Shown piece after piece: positions 27,620 through 36,132 of a stretch of DNA of 64,000 bases; position 1 is the stretch's first letter; each line of letters starts with the position of its first letter. The stretch lies in assembly GCF_003626755.1 (NCBI RefSeq), contig NZ_RBCJ01000002.1, positions 930,001 through 994,000 of the forward strand, written 5' to 3'. The notes under the pieces are model-generated. The model was not told where the DNA came from and made no database searches. It saw only the letters and a list, made by a program, of their open reading frames with translations. This DNA comes from Ulvibacterium marinum. GTDB lineage: Bacteria; Bacteroidota; Bacteroidia; Flavobacteriales; Flavobacteriaceae. The position numbers and the translations under genes are program-made.

Positions 27620-28330
27620 TTAGCTTTCGGTCTTCACGACCAACCTAAATCCTTCTCCATGAATATTCAATATTTCTACTGTATCATCCAGCTTCAAATA
27701 TTTTCGCAGCTTGGCGATATATACATCCATACTGCGGGAAGTGAAGTAGTTGTCATCCCTCCAAATTTTTGTCAGGGCCAATTCCCTGGGCATCAAATCG
27801 TTTTCATGCAAAGCCAATAAACGCAATAATTCGTTTTCCTTAGGAGATAGCTTTATGGCCTCTTGATCCCTATATTTCAAAAATCTTAATTTTGAATTCA
27901 AATGAAAATTTCCAATTTGAAACTCAAATTTCTTGCTATCTGCCAACGAATTGGAGGCTTTTCTTTGAAGTATCGCTTTAAGTTTCATCAGAAGCACCTC
28001 CGAATCAAAAGGTTTGTTCAGATAATCGTCCGCACCCGCCTTATATCCCTTTAGGACATCTTCCTTCATGGTTTTTGCCGTAAGAAAGACTATAGGGACA
28101 TTCTCGTTCTTTTCACGTATTTCCTTGGCAAGAGTGAATCCATCCTTATAGGGCATCATAACATCCAGGATGCAAACATCATAATTGTCCTTTTTAAATT
28201 TCTCAAATCCCTCCATCCCGTTTTTGGCCAAGGTCACGTCAAAATCGTTCATGGATAGGTAGTCCTTTAGAACAATCCCAAAATTCGGGTCGTCCTCAAC
28301 CAAAAGTATTTTCTTATTTACTGTTTCCAT
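27620..28330 (-). CDS. rprY: OmpR-family response regulator, RprY-like
   Basis: A 236-residue regulator. Receiver domain with the acidic pocket VEDD, phospho-acceptor Asp56 in CILDVMMP, and the Thr and Lys in FLTAKT and LNKPFD. The C-terminal winged helix includes LSPKENELLRLLALHEND, SRSMDVYIAKLRKYL and GEGFRLV. It is the downstream gene of a kinase-regulator operon; close to RprY of Bacteroidetes, which controls oxidative-stress and membrane genes in studied species. The exact regulon here is unknown. Confidence 0.9.
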   Translation of the reverse strand: METVNKKILLVEDDPNFGIVLKDYLSMNDFDVTLAKNGMEGFEKFKKDNYDVCILDVMMPYKDGFTLAKEIREKNENVPIVFLTAKTMKEDVLKGYKAGADDYLNKPFDSEVLLMKLKAILQRKASNSLADSKKFEFQIGNFHLNSKLRFLKYRDQEAIKLSPKENELLRLLALHENDLMPRELALTKIWRDDNYFTSRSMDVYIAKLRKYLKLDDTVEILNIHGEGFRLVVKTES

Positions 28331-28336
28331 AAGTTG

Positions 28337-29917
28337 TTAAATTAAAGGTAGTTTTATGTAGAAAATGCTTCCTTTTTCTTTTTCACTTTCTGCATAAACC
28401 TCTCCTTGATGATCTTCAATTATTTTTTTTACATAGGCTAGACCCAAGCCATGTCCTTTTATATTGTGTATGTCTCCTGTATGTTCCCTATAAAACTTCT
28501 CAAAAACCTTTTTTAATACCGCCTTGCCCATTCCCGCGCCTTGATCTTGAATTTTCACTATAATGAAGTTCTTGGCAACTTCAGAATACACATCGATTTT
28601 CGGTGCTTCGGGTGAATATTTAATGGCATTGTCCAAAATATTCACTATTACATTGGTAAAGTGCACATCATTGGCTAAAACCTCTGTTCTGTCGGCATCT
28701 AGGTGGGTCTTTATATATCCTCCACGATCAGCGACTATAAGTTTCACATGTGCAATAGCCCTTTGGATTATGTCGTGTACATCAACCCTGTCCTTACTGA
28801 TATCCAATTGGTTTTTTTCCAGTTTGGAGATGCGAAGTACATTTTCCACTTGGGCGTGCATACGTTTATTCTCGTCCCGTATCATTTGCAGGTATCGCTG
28901 TACCTTTTCCTTATCATTGAATGCCTTAGGGTTTTTTATGGCCTCTACGGCCAAATTTATGGTAGCTATAGGCGTCTTGAACTCGTGGGTCATGTTGTTG
29001 ATAAAATCCGATTTTATTTCGGAAATCTGCTTCTGTCGAATGAGTTGGTATATTGCACTTGAATAGGCCACTACAATAACCAAGGTGAACAAAAGCGATA
29101 AAGCCGCCATTCCCAAAACAGATTGCACCAAAAACCGCTTCTTTTTCGGAAAGGATATCAAAAGGGAAAAATTGGAATTGCCCTCGCTATCCTTAAAAAT
29201 GGGACCTTCGTAAAATTTTCCCTCCTCAAATTTGAATTTTCTAGATTTTACTTTAGTAGGAAGTCCCTTGCTGTACACCCCATATTCGAAAACAATTTCC
29301 ATCCCGCGGTTTCTTAGTTCGCGATCTAAAAGCAGTTCTATCTCCTGTTTGGAAACCCTTTTATGAATGGGCACTTGTTTTGCAAACTCACCGAAAACTT
29401 CCTGAAATTGAGCCTTTTCAATAGAGGAAAGCCCTCCTATCTTTTGCAATTTTTGTATAGGGTTAAGCTTATACTGTTTCCCGTCCAGACCAAAATCCTC
29501 CTTGAAAATGGTCTTTGTCCGCTTGCTGGTATAACTTTTAATTGTAGTGGTATCGTTTCCGCTACCATTGTCAAAGAACGTAGATGCTATATCGTAATCT
29601 TCTTCCAAGATACCATGGGAGTAAAAAAGTATCTCATTGGAATTTATATCACGGTCAATAAAAAAAATGTTTCTAAGGTGAGACCCTTGGAGCTCCCCAA
29701 TACTATCTTTCTGATTAAGGTACCTGTCAAAATAATCCTTGGTTTCCCTTTCGGTTATTTTGTCCGTTACCTTGTTAAGTATCTCACCAATGGTATTGGA
29801 GAATTGTTCCTCCCTGTCCTCTACCGATTTTTTTATCCAAAATACTTGAACGAAGATTATCCCGATTAGAGATAGGCTCATTAGGATAACCAAAAGAACA
29901 AACAATCTCTTATTCAT
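28337..29917 (-). CDS. rprX: Sensor histidine kinase, RprX-like
   Basis: A 526-residue kinase with an N-terminal membrane helix (LFVLLVILMSLSLIGIIFVQV), a periplasmic domain of about 220 residues, a second helix (VLGMAALSLLFTLVIVVAYSSAIY), the HisKA box INNMTHEFKTPIATINLA with phospho-His311 and an HATPase (NILDNAIKYSPEAP, DQGAGM, GHGLGLAYVKKI). It ends 6 bp before rprY, so it is the cognate kinase. Two TTAAC half-sites 11 bp apart precede the gene and may mediate autoregulation. Confidence 0.92.
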   Translation of the reverse strand: MNKRLFVLLVILMSLSLIGIIFVQVFWIKKSVEDREEQFSNTIGEILNKVTDKITERETKDYFDRYLNQKDSIGELQGSHLRNIFFIDRDINSNEILFYSHGILEEDYDIASTFFDNGSGNDTTTIKSYTSKRTKTIFKEDFGLDGKQYKLNPIQKLQKIGGLSSIEKAQFQEVFGEFAKQVPIHKRVSKQEIELLLDRELRNRGMEIVFEYGVYSKGLPTKVKSRKFKFEEGKFYEGPIFKDSEGNSNFSLLISFPKKKRFLVQSVLGMAALSLLFTLVIVVAYSSAIYQLIRQKQISEIKSDFINNMTHEFKTPIATINLAVEAIKNPKAFNDKEKVQRYLQMIRDENKRMHAQVENVLRISKLEKNQLDISKDRVDVHDIIQRAIAHVKLIVADRGGYIKTHLDADRTEVLANDVHFTNVIVNILDNAIKYSPEAPKIDVYSEVAKNFIIVKIQDQGAGMGKAVLKKVFEKFYREHTGDIHNIKGHGLGLAYVKKIIEDHQGEVYAESEKEKGSIFYIKLPLI

Positions 29918-29960
29918 CTTCGGGTAAAATTAAATATTTAACAACTAGTATTTTGTACGT

Positions 29961-29976
29961 TTAACCTAACCTTAAC
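29961..29976. promoter_or_regulatory. TTAAC half-site repeat upstream of rprX
   Basis: TTAAC at 29961-29965 and 29972-29976 are 11 bp apart, the period typical of PhoB/OmpR-class binding sites. A GTTAA follows on the other strand sense at 29983-29987. 44-70 bp upstream of the rprX start. Confidence 0.4.
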
Positions 29977-29999
29977 AAAAATGTTAAAATGGCAAACTA

Positions 30000-30584
30000 T
30001 CAGTTATTATCAAGGAGAAGGCTGTGTATTTCCCTAACTTTTAAACGCGTTTCATCTAAATTTTCGTTGTTTATCACGAAATCGGAAAGTGGAATTTTTT
30101 TCGAATCGGGCCATTGATTACCCATTCGTTCCAATATTCTTTCACGGGAGGAACCATCCCGTTTTAAAATCCTATCTATCCGCACTTCCTCTGGAGCGGT
30201 AACCAAAACAATTTTATCGTAAAAACCTTGGTTTTCATTTTCAAATATAATAGCCGCTTCTTGGATAACATAACAGAATTTTTGTCTGCTTGCCCAAGAC
30301 TTAAAACTTTTTCTCACTAACGGGTGGACTATCTCGTTGAGTTTTTTTAGCAATTCCGCATCCCTAAAAACCTTCTTCGCTATATAGGAACGATTCAGTT
30401 TCTTGTTGGAATAGGCTTTCTCCCCCAATAATTCGCTTATCTTCTGCCTCGCCGTTTTGGAGGAAACCATCAACTTTTTGGCCCGTTCGTCCGAATTGTA
30501 TACGGGCGCCCCCAACTCTTTGAACATCCTGGAAACGGTACTTTTACCGCTTCCTATCCCACCTGTTAGACCAATAATCCTCAT
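30000..30584 (-). CDS. coaE: Dephospho-CoA kinase
   Basis: Final step of CoA synthesis: phosphorylates the 3' hydroxyl of dephospho-CoA. 194 residues; P-loop GLTGGIGSGKST, NSDERAKKLM, VHPLVRKSF, VLVTAPEEVRIDRILKRDG. The start overlaps the end of the YbbR-like gene by 4 bp, so they are co-translated. Its pathway partner coaBC lies 6 kb away at 36.1 kb. Confidence 0.96.
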   Translation of the reverse strand: MRIIGLTGGIGSGKSTVSRMFKELGAPVYNSDERAKKLMVSSKTARQKISELLGEKAYSNKKLNRSYIAKKVFRDAELLKKLNEIVHPLVRKSFKSWASRQKFCYVIQEAAIIFENENQGFYDKIVLVTAPEEVRIDRILKRDGSSRERILERMGNQWPDSKKIPLSDFVINNENLDETRLKVREIHSLLLDNN

Positions 30585-31537
30585 TCCCGTTTCAATATGA
30601 ATTCCACCTCGGCTTCCAAAAGATTGGCGCTGTAGATGTCCTTTGGACTTTTCGCTAATTTCAGGGAAAGTGTTTTTGCGTTATCTTCTTTTACCACCCC
30701 ATAATCCGCTATAACTTGAAAATTGGATTTTTCCAAATTCCTTAGTTCCTTAATCTTGGCCTTGCACAAAATGGAGACGCTATCCGGGAAAGTTCTGATC
30801 TGGGTTCCTGCAGGTAGGTTTATCACCTCTATAGGAACTTGAATCACTTTTTCGGAAAAACGAGCAACCTTACCCTTTATGGAAACAGATTCGGAAGAAA
30901 ACATGGTATGCTTTAATTGCTGAGGCCTAATAATCATTATTTTTCTAGAGAAGTCGCTAGTAAGTTCGCTCAATTGTAATTTGGAGCTTTTGACACTTCG
31001 GATGGTATCAATTTCCTCCTTGGGTCCTGTTATTGTTATTTTTTCAGGCTTTATCTCAAGGTCGCCATCCAACAAATAGTTCTGCACAAAATCCAGCTTT
31101 ATCTGGGGGCTTACGGGAACTTCCTTGGATGAAAGTTTTAGGAAATCAAAGAAAAGAGTATCCCTGTCCATTTCCAGAAGGGTCATTGAGCCGGAAAGTT
31201 GTCTTTCAATCTGCCTGCGATAAACTTCTTGTGGGACATAAAACTTAGAATGGGCCATTTCAATCTGGGATAAATCGATCTTTACGGATTTATTCTTAAA
31301 ATTGAAACCGAGAAATTGGAATCCAACCGCTCTCAATTTTACGTTTACCATATTCTTAGAGGCCTTATCCAACAAAAGGCTGTCCGGCACCTTCACATAT
31401 TCCAAATTAAAAACCGCGTTACTCACATAATCCTCGGACAAATTACTGATAAACCAGGCCAACCCTGAGCAAAGCAAAAACAATAGGAATATTTTTACCT
31501 TTCGTTTCTTTAGGCTCCGCTTTATCTTGTTTATCAC
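30581..31537 (-). CDS. YbbR-like domain protein (membrane anchored)
   Basis: A 318-residue protein with a short basic N-terminus, one membrane helix (KIFLLFLLCSGLAWFISNL) and a periplasmic portion with YbbR-like repeats (EVPVSPQIKLDF, PEKITITGPKEEID, VIQVPIEVINLP, FPDSVSILCKAKI). In Firmicutes, YbbR/CdaR binds the diadenylate cyclase CdaA, but no such gene is next to it here. Located between a glycosyltransferase and coaE, a context often seen in Flavobacteriaceae. The start is the ATG at 31537, 4 bp after the glycosyltransferase stop. Confidence 0.85.
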   Translation of the reverse strand: MINKIKRSLKKRKVKIFLLFLLCSGLAWFISNLSEDYVSNAVFNLEYVKVPDSLLLDKASKNMVNVKLRAVGFQFLGFNFKNKSVKIDLSQIEMAHSKFYVPQEVYRRQIERQLSGSMTLLEMDRDTLFFDFLKLSSKEVPVSPQIKLDFVQNYLLDGDLEIKPEKITITGPKEEIDTIRSVKSSKLQLSELTSDFSRKIMIIRPQQLKHTMFSSESVSIKGKVARFSEKVIQVPIEVINLPAGTQIRTFPDSVSILCKAKIKELRNLEKSNFQVIADYGVVKEDNAKTLSLKLAKSPKDIYSANLLEAEVEFILKRE

Positions 31538-31541
31538 CTTA

Positions 31542-32549
31542 TCAGTCTGTTTTAAAGAACAGTTTTGGGAAGAGTTCCCAAGGTTGCCGTTTGCTAAAAT
31601 TAACCCAAATGGTCGACTTTAGAAAACCGTACCCATAACCGAAAAATTGTATGCACACCGCCAACAGGGAAAGAAAGGCCACTGACAAGTTTTTCGTTTT
31701 TAGCAACGCATCAAAAAAGAGTAGTAGGAAATAAATACCGTAACATAGGATGGGAAGAAATAATCCGACCATTATTAACAGTAAAGACATCAACAAACCC
31801 AAGCAAAAAAAAGTGGGGAACCAATAGGTCATTTTTGCAGTCTTGGGATGCCATTTGTTTAAAATTGGGCGAACCATTCCAAACTTGTTCACCTGTATAT
31901 AAAATTTGTTCCAATCAATTCGGCGTTTGTGGTATACATAAGCTTCCGGAATCAATTTTGTCCTGTACCCCTTATCCCAAATACGGATGGTAAGATCGGG
32001 GTCTTCTCCTGGATGGATATTGCCAAATCCCCCAACATCCTCAAATGCTTTTTTGGAAATTCCCATGTTAAAGCTTCTGGGTTGAAATTTGCCCAGGCCC
32101 TTTTTGTTGCCGCGTATTCCTCCCGTGCTTAAAATAGAGGTCATGGCGTAATTGATCGCTTTTTGCACCAAACTAAATGATTCATGGGCAGCATCGGGTC
32201 CACCGAAGCAATGCACGAACTCCCGTCGAAGTGATTTTTCAACTTCCTCCAAATACCCTTGCGGCAAAATACAATCGGAGTCCAGTATTATGAAATAATC
32301 GCCTTTAGCTTTGCGCATGCCATAATTTCGAGAATCCCCAGGTCCTGAATTGACCTTTTCAAAATAGGAAATTGTAAGTCGGTCACTAAATTCCAAGACT
32401 ACACTTTTAGAGTCCATTGTGGAACCGTCTTCAACAATTACAACTTCGTAAGGTTTGATATAGGTCTGTTGCGCCATACTCTCCAATAGCTCCTTTATTT
32501 CGTCCGGGCGATTATATACGGGGATTACAAAGGAAAATGAGAGGTTCAT
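31542..32549 (-). CDS. Glycosyltransferase family 2 with C-terminal membrane segments
   Basis: A 335-residue GT-A enzyme: SFVIPVYNRPDEI, VVIVEDGST, the DSDC metal motif, GGPDAAHE, and a D-x-D-like GEDPDLTIR acceptor motif. The C-terminal third has two or three hydrophobic helices (WFPTFFCLGLLMSLLLIMVGLFLPILCYG, SVAFLSLLAVCIQFFGYGYGFL). It probably adds sugar to a lipid- or wall-linked acceptor at the inner membrane. It is first in the unit GT2-ybbR-coaE (after the fabI terminator). Confidence 0.9.
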   Translation of the reverse strand: MNLSFSFVIPVYNRPDEIKELLESMAQQTYIKPYEVVIVEDGSTMDSKSVVLEFSDRLTISYFEKVNSGPGDSRNYGMRKAKGDYFIILDSDCILPQGYLEEVEKSLRREFVHCFGGPDAAHESFSLVQKAINYAMTSILSTGGIRGNKKGLGKFQPRSFNMGISKKAFEDVGGFGNIHPGEDPDLTIRIWDKGYRTKLIPEAYVYHKRRIDWNKFYIQVNKFGMVRPILNKWHPKTAKMTYWFPTFFCLGLLMSLLLIMVGLFLPILCYGIYFLLLFFDALLKTKNLSVAFLSLLAVCIQFFGYGYGFLKSTIWVNFSKRQPWELFPKLFFKTD

Positions 32550-32568
32550 ATGGGAATTCTAAAAAAGC

Positions 32569-32597
32569 AAAAGCCATGCACTAAGTGCACGGCTTTT
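32569..32597 (-). terminator. Terminator after fabI
   Basis: AAAAGCC and GGCTTTT enclose an inner TGCACT/AGTGCA stem; on the minus strand the hairpin is followed by GCTTTTTT. Confidence 0.85.
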
Positions 32598-32613
32598 AAA
32601 GGAACTATATGTT

Positions 32614-33426
32614 TTATTTTGAAAATGCATCAACAACTTCTTGACTCACGCCCGTATGGGAAAAGCCCCCGTCGTGAAAGAGGTTCTGCATGGTCACTTT
32701 TTTAGTAAGATCGGAAAATAACGATACCGTATAATCAGCACAATCATCGGCAGTAGCATTACCCAAGGGAGACATTTTTTCCGCATAACTGATGAATCCG
32801 TCAAACCCTTTAATTCCTTGCCCTGCCGTGGTAGCCGTGGGAGATTGGGAAATAGTATTTACCCTTACTTTTTTCTCCTTCCCGAAAAAATATCCAAAGC
32901 TGCGGGCTACAGATTCCAAATAGGCCTTGTTATCCGCCATATCATTGTAATCCGGAAAGCTCCGTTGTGCGGCAATATAGGTCAATGCCACAACACTCCC
33001 CCATTCATTCATAGCATCTGCCTTGTAGAGGCTTTGCATCACCTTGTGAAAGGAAAGTGCGGAAACGTCCCATCCCTTAGCGGTAAAATCATAGTTCTCA
33101 TCTGTATACTGCCTGCCTTTACGGACATTAACGGACATCCCGATCGAATGCAGTACAAAATCCAATTTTCCGCCAAGGATTTCCATGGACTTGGATACCA
33201 AATTGTTCAAATCATCCTCGTTGGTGGCATCGGCCGGTACTATTTCCGAGCCTGTACTTTGGGCCAAGTCCTTAATTTGACCCATTCGCATGGCAATAGG
33301 TGCATTGGTCAGTACAAAGGTCCCGCCTTCCTCATGAACCCGTTGTGCGGTTTTCCATGCTATGGAATTGGCATCCAATGCGCCAAAAATAATTCCTTTT
33401 TTGCCTTTCAGTAAGTTATAAGCCAT
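32614..33426 (-). CDS. fabI: Enoyl-ACP reductase (NADH), FabI
   Basis: Last reduction in each round of fatty-acid elongation. 270 residues; short-chain dehydrogenase fold with the FabI-specific N-terminus (LKGKKGIIFGALDANSIAW), HSIGMS, and the catalytic pair Tyr-x6-Lys in YNDMADNKAYLES. NTISQSPTATTAG gives the substrate loop. A -7 box (TATCTTTG) lies 26 bp before the ATG. Monocistronic, closed by a terminator. Confidence 0.97.
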   Translation of the reverse strand: MAYNLLKGKKGIIFGALDANSIAWKTAQRVHEEGGTFVLTNAPIAMRMGQIKDLAQSTGSEIVPADATNEDDLNNLVSKSMEILGGKLDFVLHSIGMSVNVRKGRQYTDENYDFTAKGWDVSALSFHKVMQSLYKADAMNEWGSVVALTYIAAQRSFPDYNDMADNKAYLESVARSFGYFFGKEKKVRVNTISQSPTATTAGQGIKGFDGFISYAEKMSPLGNATADDCADYTVSLFSDLTKKVTMQNLFHDGGFSHTGVSQEVVDAFSK

Positions 33427-33451
33427 ATATACGGTTTCTTAGGTTGATGCG

Positions 33452-33459
33452 CAAAGATA
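33452..33459 (-). promoter_or_regulatory. -7 box of fabI (TATCTTTG)
   Basis: Exact TAnnTTTG on the minus strand, with a 25-bp gap to the fabI start codon. Confidence 0.6.
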
Positions 33460-33532
33460 TTAAAATTAACTACGGCTTTCGTTTGCGAAAACATGGAAAA
33501 AATTCAAATTCAAATGCGCTACCTTGCCATTT

Positions 33533-35185
33533 TTAATTTAAGAGTTGCCTGGCATGTGCCATGGCCGAATCCGTTAAATCCTTCCCCCCTAACATTTCAG
33601 CAAGTTCCACTACCCTATCGTCCAAATTCAACTTTTTCATTTGGGTACGGGTAGTTCCATTTTCTTCGGTTTTATAGACCTTAAAATGATGGTCGCCCTT
33701 TGAGGCTACTTGTGGTAAATGCGTAATTGAAAAGACCTGCATAGTTTTGCTCATGCCCTGCATAATATCCCCCATCTTATTGGAAATTTCCCCAGATACC
33801 CCTGTATCGATTTCATCGAACATGATGGTCGGCAAATTTTCGTATTGCGCCAAAACAGCCTTTATGGACAACATAATACGTGAAAGTTCACCGCCTGAAG
33901 CTACTTTTTTCAAGTCGCCGAAGTCCGTCCCCGCATTGGCCGAAAAAAGAAAAACCAAGTCGTTCTTTCCATTGACCTTAAAATTTTGCGAATCCTGTAT
34001 CTCCAATTTAAAGGTTGCACTAGGCATGCCCAAAGAAGCCAAACTCTTTTCCAATTGCTGCTTTAATTCGGGGAGAACTTTCAATCTACGTTTTCCCAAA
34101 GTATCGGAAATTTGTACCAGAGCCTCTTTTTTAACTTCCAATTGTGCCTCTTTTTCTGCTATGGAAGCATCCAAATTTTCAGTAGCCGATACTTTTTGGT
34201 CCAATTCCGATTTGATAACCAAAAGCTCGGTTACGTCTTGGGCTCCATGCTTTTTCTGAAGGTCGTATAGCAATTGTAGCTTTGCACTTGTTTCTTCCAA
34301 CAATTTTGGATTGGCTTCTACTTGCTCAAGATAGGATTCCAGTTCGGAACCGAGATCATCGATTTCTAAGTATATGGATTGTATCCGCTCGTCCAATTTG
34401 CCAAATTGATTACCAAAACTTGACAACTTGCCAGAAACTTGTTTTAATTCCAACAACAGATTAATGACCCCGACCTGCTCATCGTTCAACAGTTGATGTC
34501 CCTTTGAGAGTTGCTCCAAAATGGTCTCCACATTGCTCAACTGTTCGTATTGTTCTTCAAGCTTTTCCTGTATTCCAGTTTCTAAAGGCGCTGCTTCCAA
34601 TTCCTGCAATAAAAAATTATTGTAGTCGTGTTCCTTTATGGCATTCTTCTGAAATTCTAAAAGCTGTTCCAGTTCTTTTGAAGTATTTTGATAGTCTCTC
34701 AACTTATCGGAGTACTCGGAAACGATTTTTTTGTTGTCTGCTAGGGCATCGATTACCTTTAGCTGGAAATCGTTTTCCGTGAGGCGTAAGGTCTGATGTT
34801 GCGAATGTACATCGATTAGGCGATCCCCCAACCGGGAAAGTATACCCAAAGTAACCGGAGTATCGTTGATAAAGGCCCTGGACTTGCCACTGGGCAAGAT
34901 CTCACGACGTATAATAGTCTTGGGTTCATAGTCCAGGTCATTTTCCTCAAAAAGTGTTTTTAAATTGTATTTCTCAATTTCAAATTCTGCCTCGACGATA
35001 CATTTTTTTTCCTCGTTCCTAAGAGAGGAAAGATCGGCGCGCTTACCCAGGACCAAGGACAATCCACCCAATAAAATGGATTTACCTGCTCCGGTTTCCC
35101 CGGTAATACAACTGAAACCTCGCGTGAAGGAAACGTTTATATCATCTATAAGGGCGTAATTTTTTATAAGAAGGTTGTTGAGCAA
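33533..35185 (-). CDS. recN: DNA repair protein RecN
   Basis: SMC-like ATPase for double-strand break repair. 550 residues: N-terminal ATP site GETGAGKSILLGGLSLVLGKRAD, long coiled-coil arms (about 155-370), then the ABC signature SGGELSRIMLSIKAVLAQ, Walker B PTIMFDEIDTGVSG and the D-loop His in ITHLPQVAS. An exact -7 box (35207-35214) precedes the gene, so it can be transcribed apart from porD, which ends 60 bp upstream. Confidence 0.97.
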   Translation of the reverse strand: MLNNLLIKNYALIDDINVSFTRGFSCITGETGAGKSILLGGLSLVLGKRADLSSLRNEEKKCIVEAEFEIEKYNLKTLFEENDLDYEPKTIIRREILPSGKSRAFINDTPVTLGILSRLGDRLIDVHSQHQTLRLTENDFQLKVIDALADNKKIVSEYSDKLRDYQNTSKELEQLLEFQKNAIKEHDYNNFLLQELEAAPLETGIQEKLEEQYEQLSNVETILEQLSKGHQLLNDEQVGVINLLLELKQVSGKLSSFGNQFGKLDERIQSIYLEIDDLGSELESYLEQVEANPKLLEETSAKLQLLYDLQKKHGAQDVTELLVIKSELDQKVSATENLDASIAEKEAQLEVKKEALVQISDTLGKRRLKVLPELKQQLEKSLASLGMPSATFKLEIQDSQNFKVNGKNDLVFLFSANAGTDFGDLKKVASGGELSRIMLSIKAVLAQYENLPTIMFDEIDTGVSGEISNKMGDIMQGMSKTMQVFSITHLPQVASKGDHHFKVYKTEENGTTRTQMKKLNLDDRVVELAEMLGGKDLTDSAMAHARQLLN

Positions 35186-35206
35186 GGCACTGGTCTATTA
35201 GTGCAG

Positions 35207-35214
35207 CAAAGATA
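35207..35214 (-). promoter_or_regulatory. -7 box of recN (TATCTTTG)
   Basis: Exact TAnnTTTG on the minus strand, 21 bp before the recN start codon. Confidence 0.55.
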
Positions 35215-35244
35215 ATTGATATTCCGATGAAAAAATGGGAAGGA

Positions 35245-36132
35245 TCAGTATTTTATATCATTCCAAGTACTGGAATATAATGGAGCTATACGGTTAAGGG
35301 TTTCCTTTAACTTTACGATATCCACTTTTGGACCATCGGAAAATATATTTTGAATTTCCTCGGATTTAGCATCAAAAAAAGTCTGAATTAAAAACGCGTT
35401 GGGTCTACGTTTTACCATGGTCTCGAACAAATTCATGGTGCCCGCGATAACCTGTTTCCCGGTACTGTTATTATCGCCAAAAATATCCAGGCCCTTTCTG
35501 TGATAGTTGTACATCGCTACACGATATTCCCGATACGTGTTGGACAGCAGGTTGTCCACAAGTTCAAAACGGCTACGATTAGAGGATTGACTCCACCCTG
35601 CCGAATTACTTCCTTGCGCCTGGGTAACAATACCTTGGGCCGTTCTGTAGTATTCAGTTCCCCCCTCCAGTGAGAAGGTATCCGCATCCAACCCTAAAAT
35701 AATATAGACGTAATACGAGATAACACTCACCAAGTTGGACTCATATACATTTTGGTTGAATACAAGGGGTTGAAATTCGATATATTCAAAATTAAATTGA
35801 TCATCCTTGTAATTGAAGATCGGTGTTTCATAGGAGGTGTTGAATACGGGACGAGAGGACTGAATCTGTATATTGGCTTCAAATCGATTATTCTCAAAAT
35901 TGGTTACCGTGATGAACATTTGGGCATTGACCCTTTCGTTTTCCTGATATGACCTATTCGTCCATTTGTTTTTGTTGATGAAATCGCTCAACGAGCGCTC
36001 CAAAGTCTTGAATATCTGCTGGTTGGTCTGCGAAACCTGATCTGAGTTAACCGTAACCGTACAGGTCAACTCTTGTGCCATTGCACTTGAAAAAAATACA
36101 ACACAAAATAAAACTAGTAGAATATTACGCAT
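35245..36132 (-). CDS. porD: Type IX secretion-associated protein PorD (DUF4835)
   Basis: A 295-residue exported protein with a Sec signal peptide (MRNILLVLFCVVFFSSAMAQ). The mature part matches the DUF4835 family: ELTCTVTVNSDQVSQTN at the start, FIEFQPLVFNQN-like and SYYVYIILGLDADTFS segments, and NDIKY at the end. PorD has been linked to type IX secretion in Porphyromonas, but its exact role is not clear. The ATG overlaps the end of coaBC by 8 bp, a conserved order in Bacteroidetes. Confidence 0.9.
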   Translation of the reverse strand: MRNILLVLFCVVFFSSAMAQELTCTVTVNSDQVSQTNQQIFKTLERSLSDFINKNKWTNRSYQENERVNAQMFITVTNFENNRFEANIQIQSSRPVFNTSYETPIFNYKDDQFNFEYIEFQPLVFNQNVYESNLVSVISYYVYIILGLDADTFSLEGGTEYYRTAQGIVTQAQGSNSAGWSQSSNRSRFELVDNLLSNTYREYRVAMYNYHRKGLDIFGDNNSTGKQVIAGTMNLFETMVKRRPNAFLIQTFFDAKSEEIQNIFSDGPKVDIVKLKETLNRIAPLYSSTWNDIKY

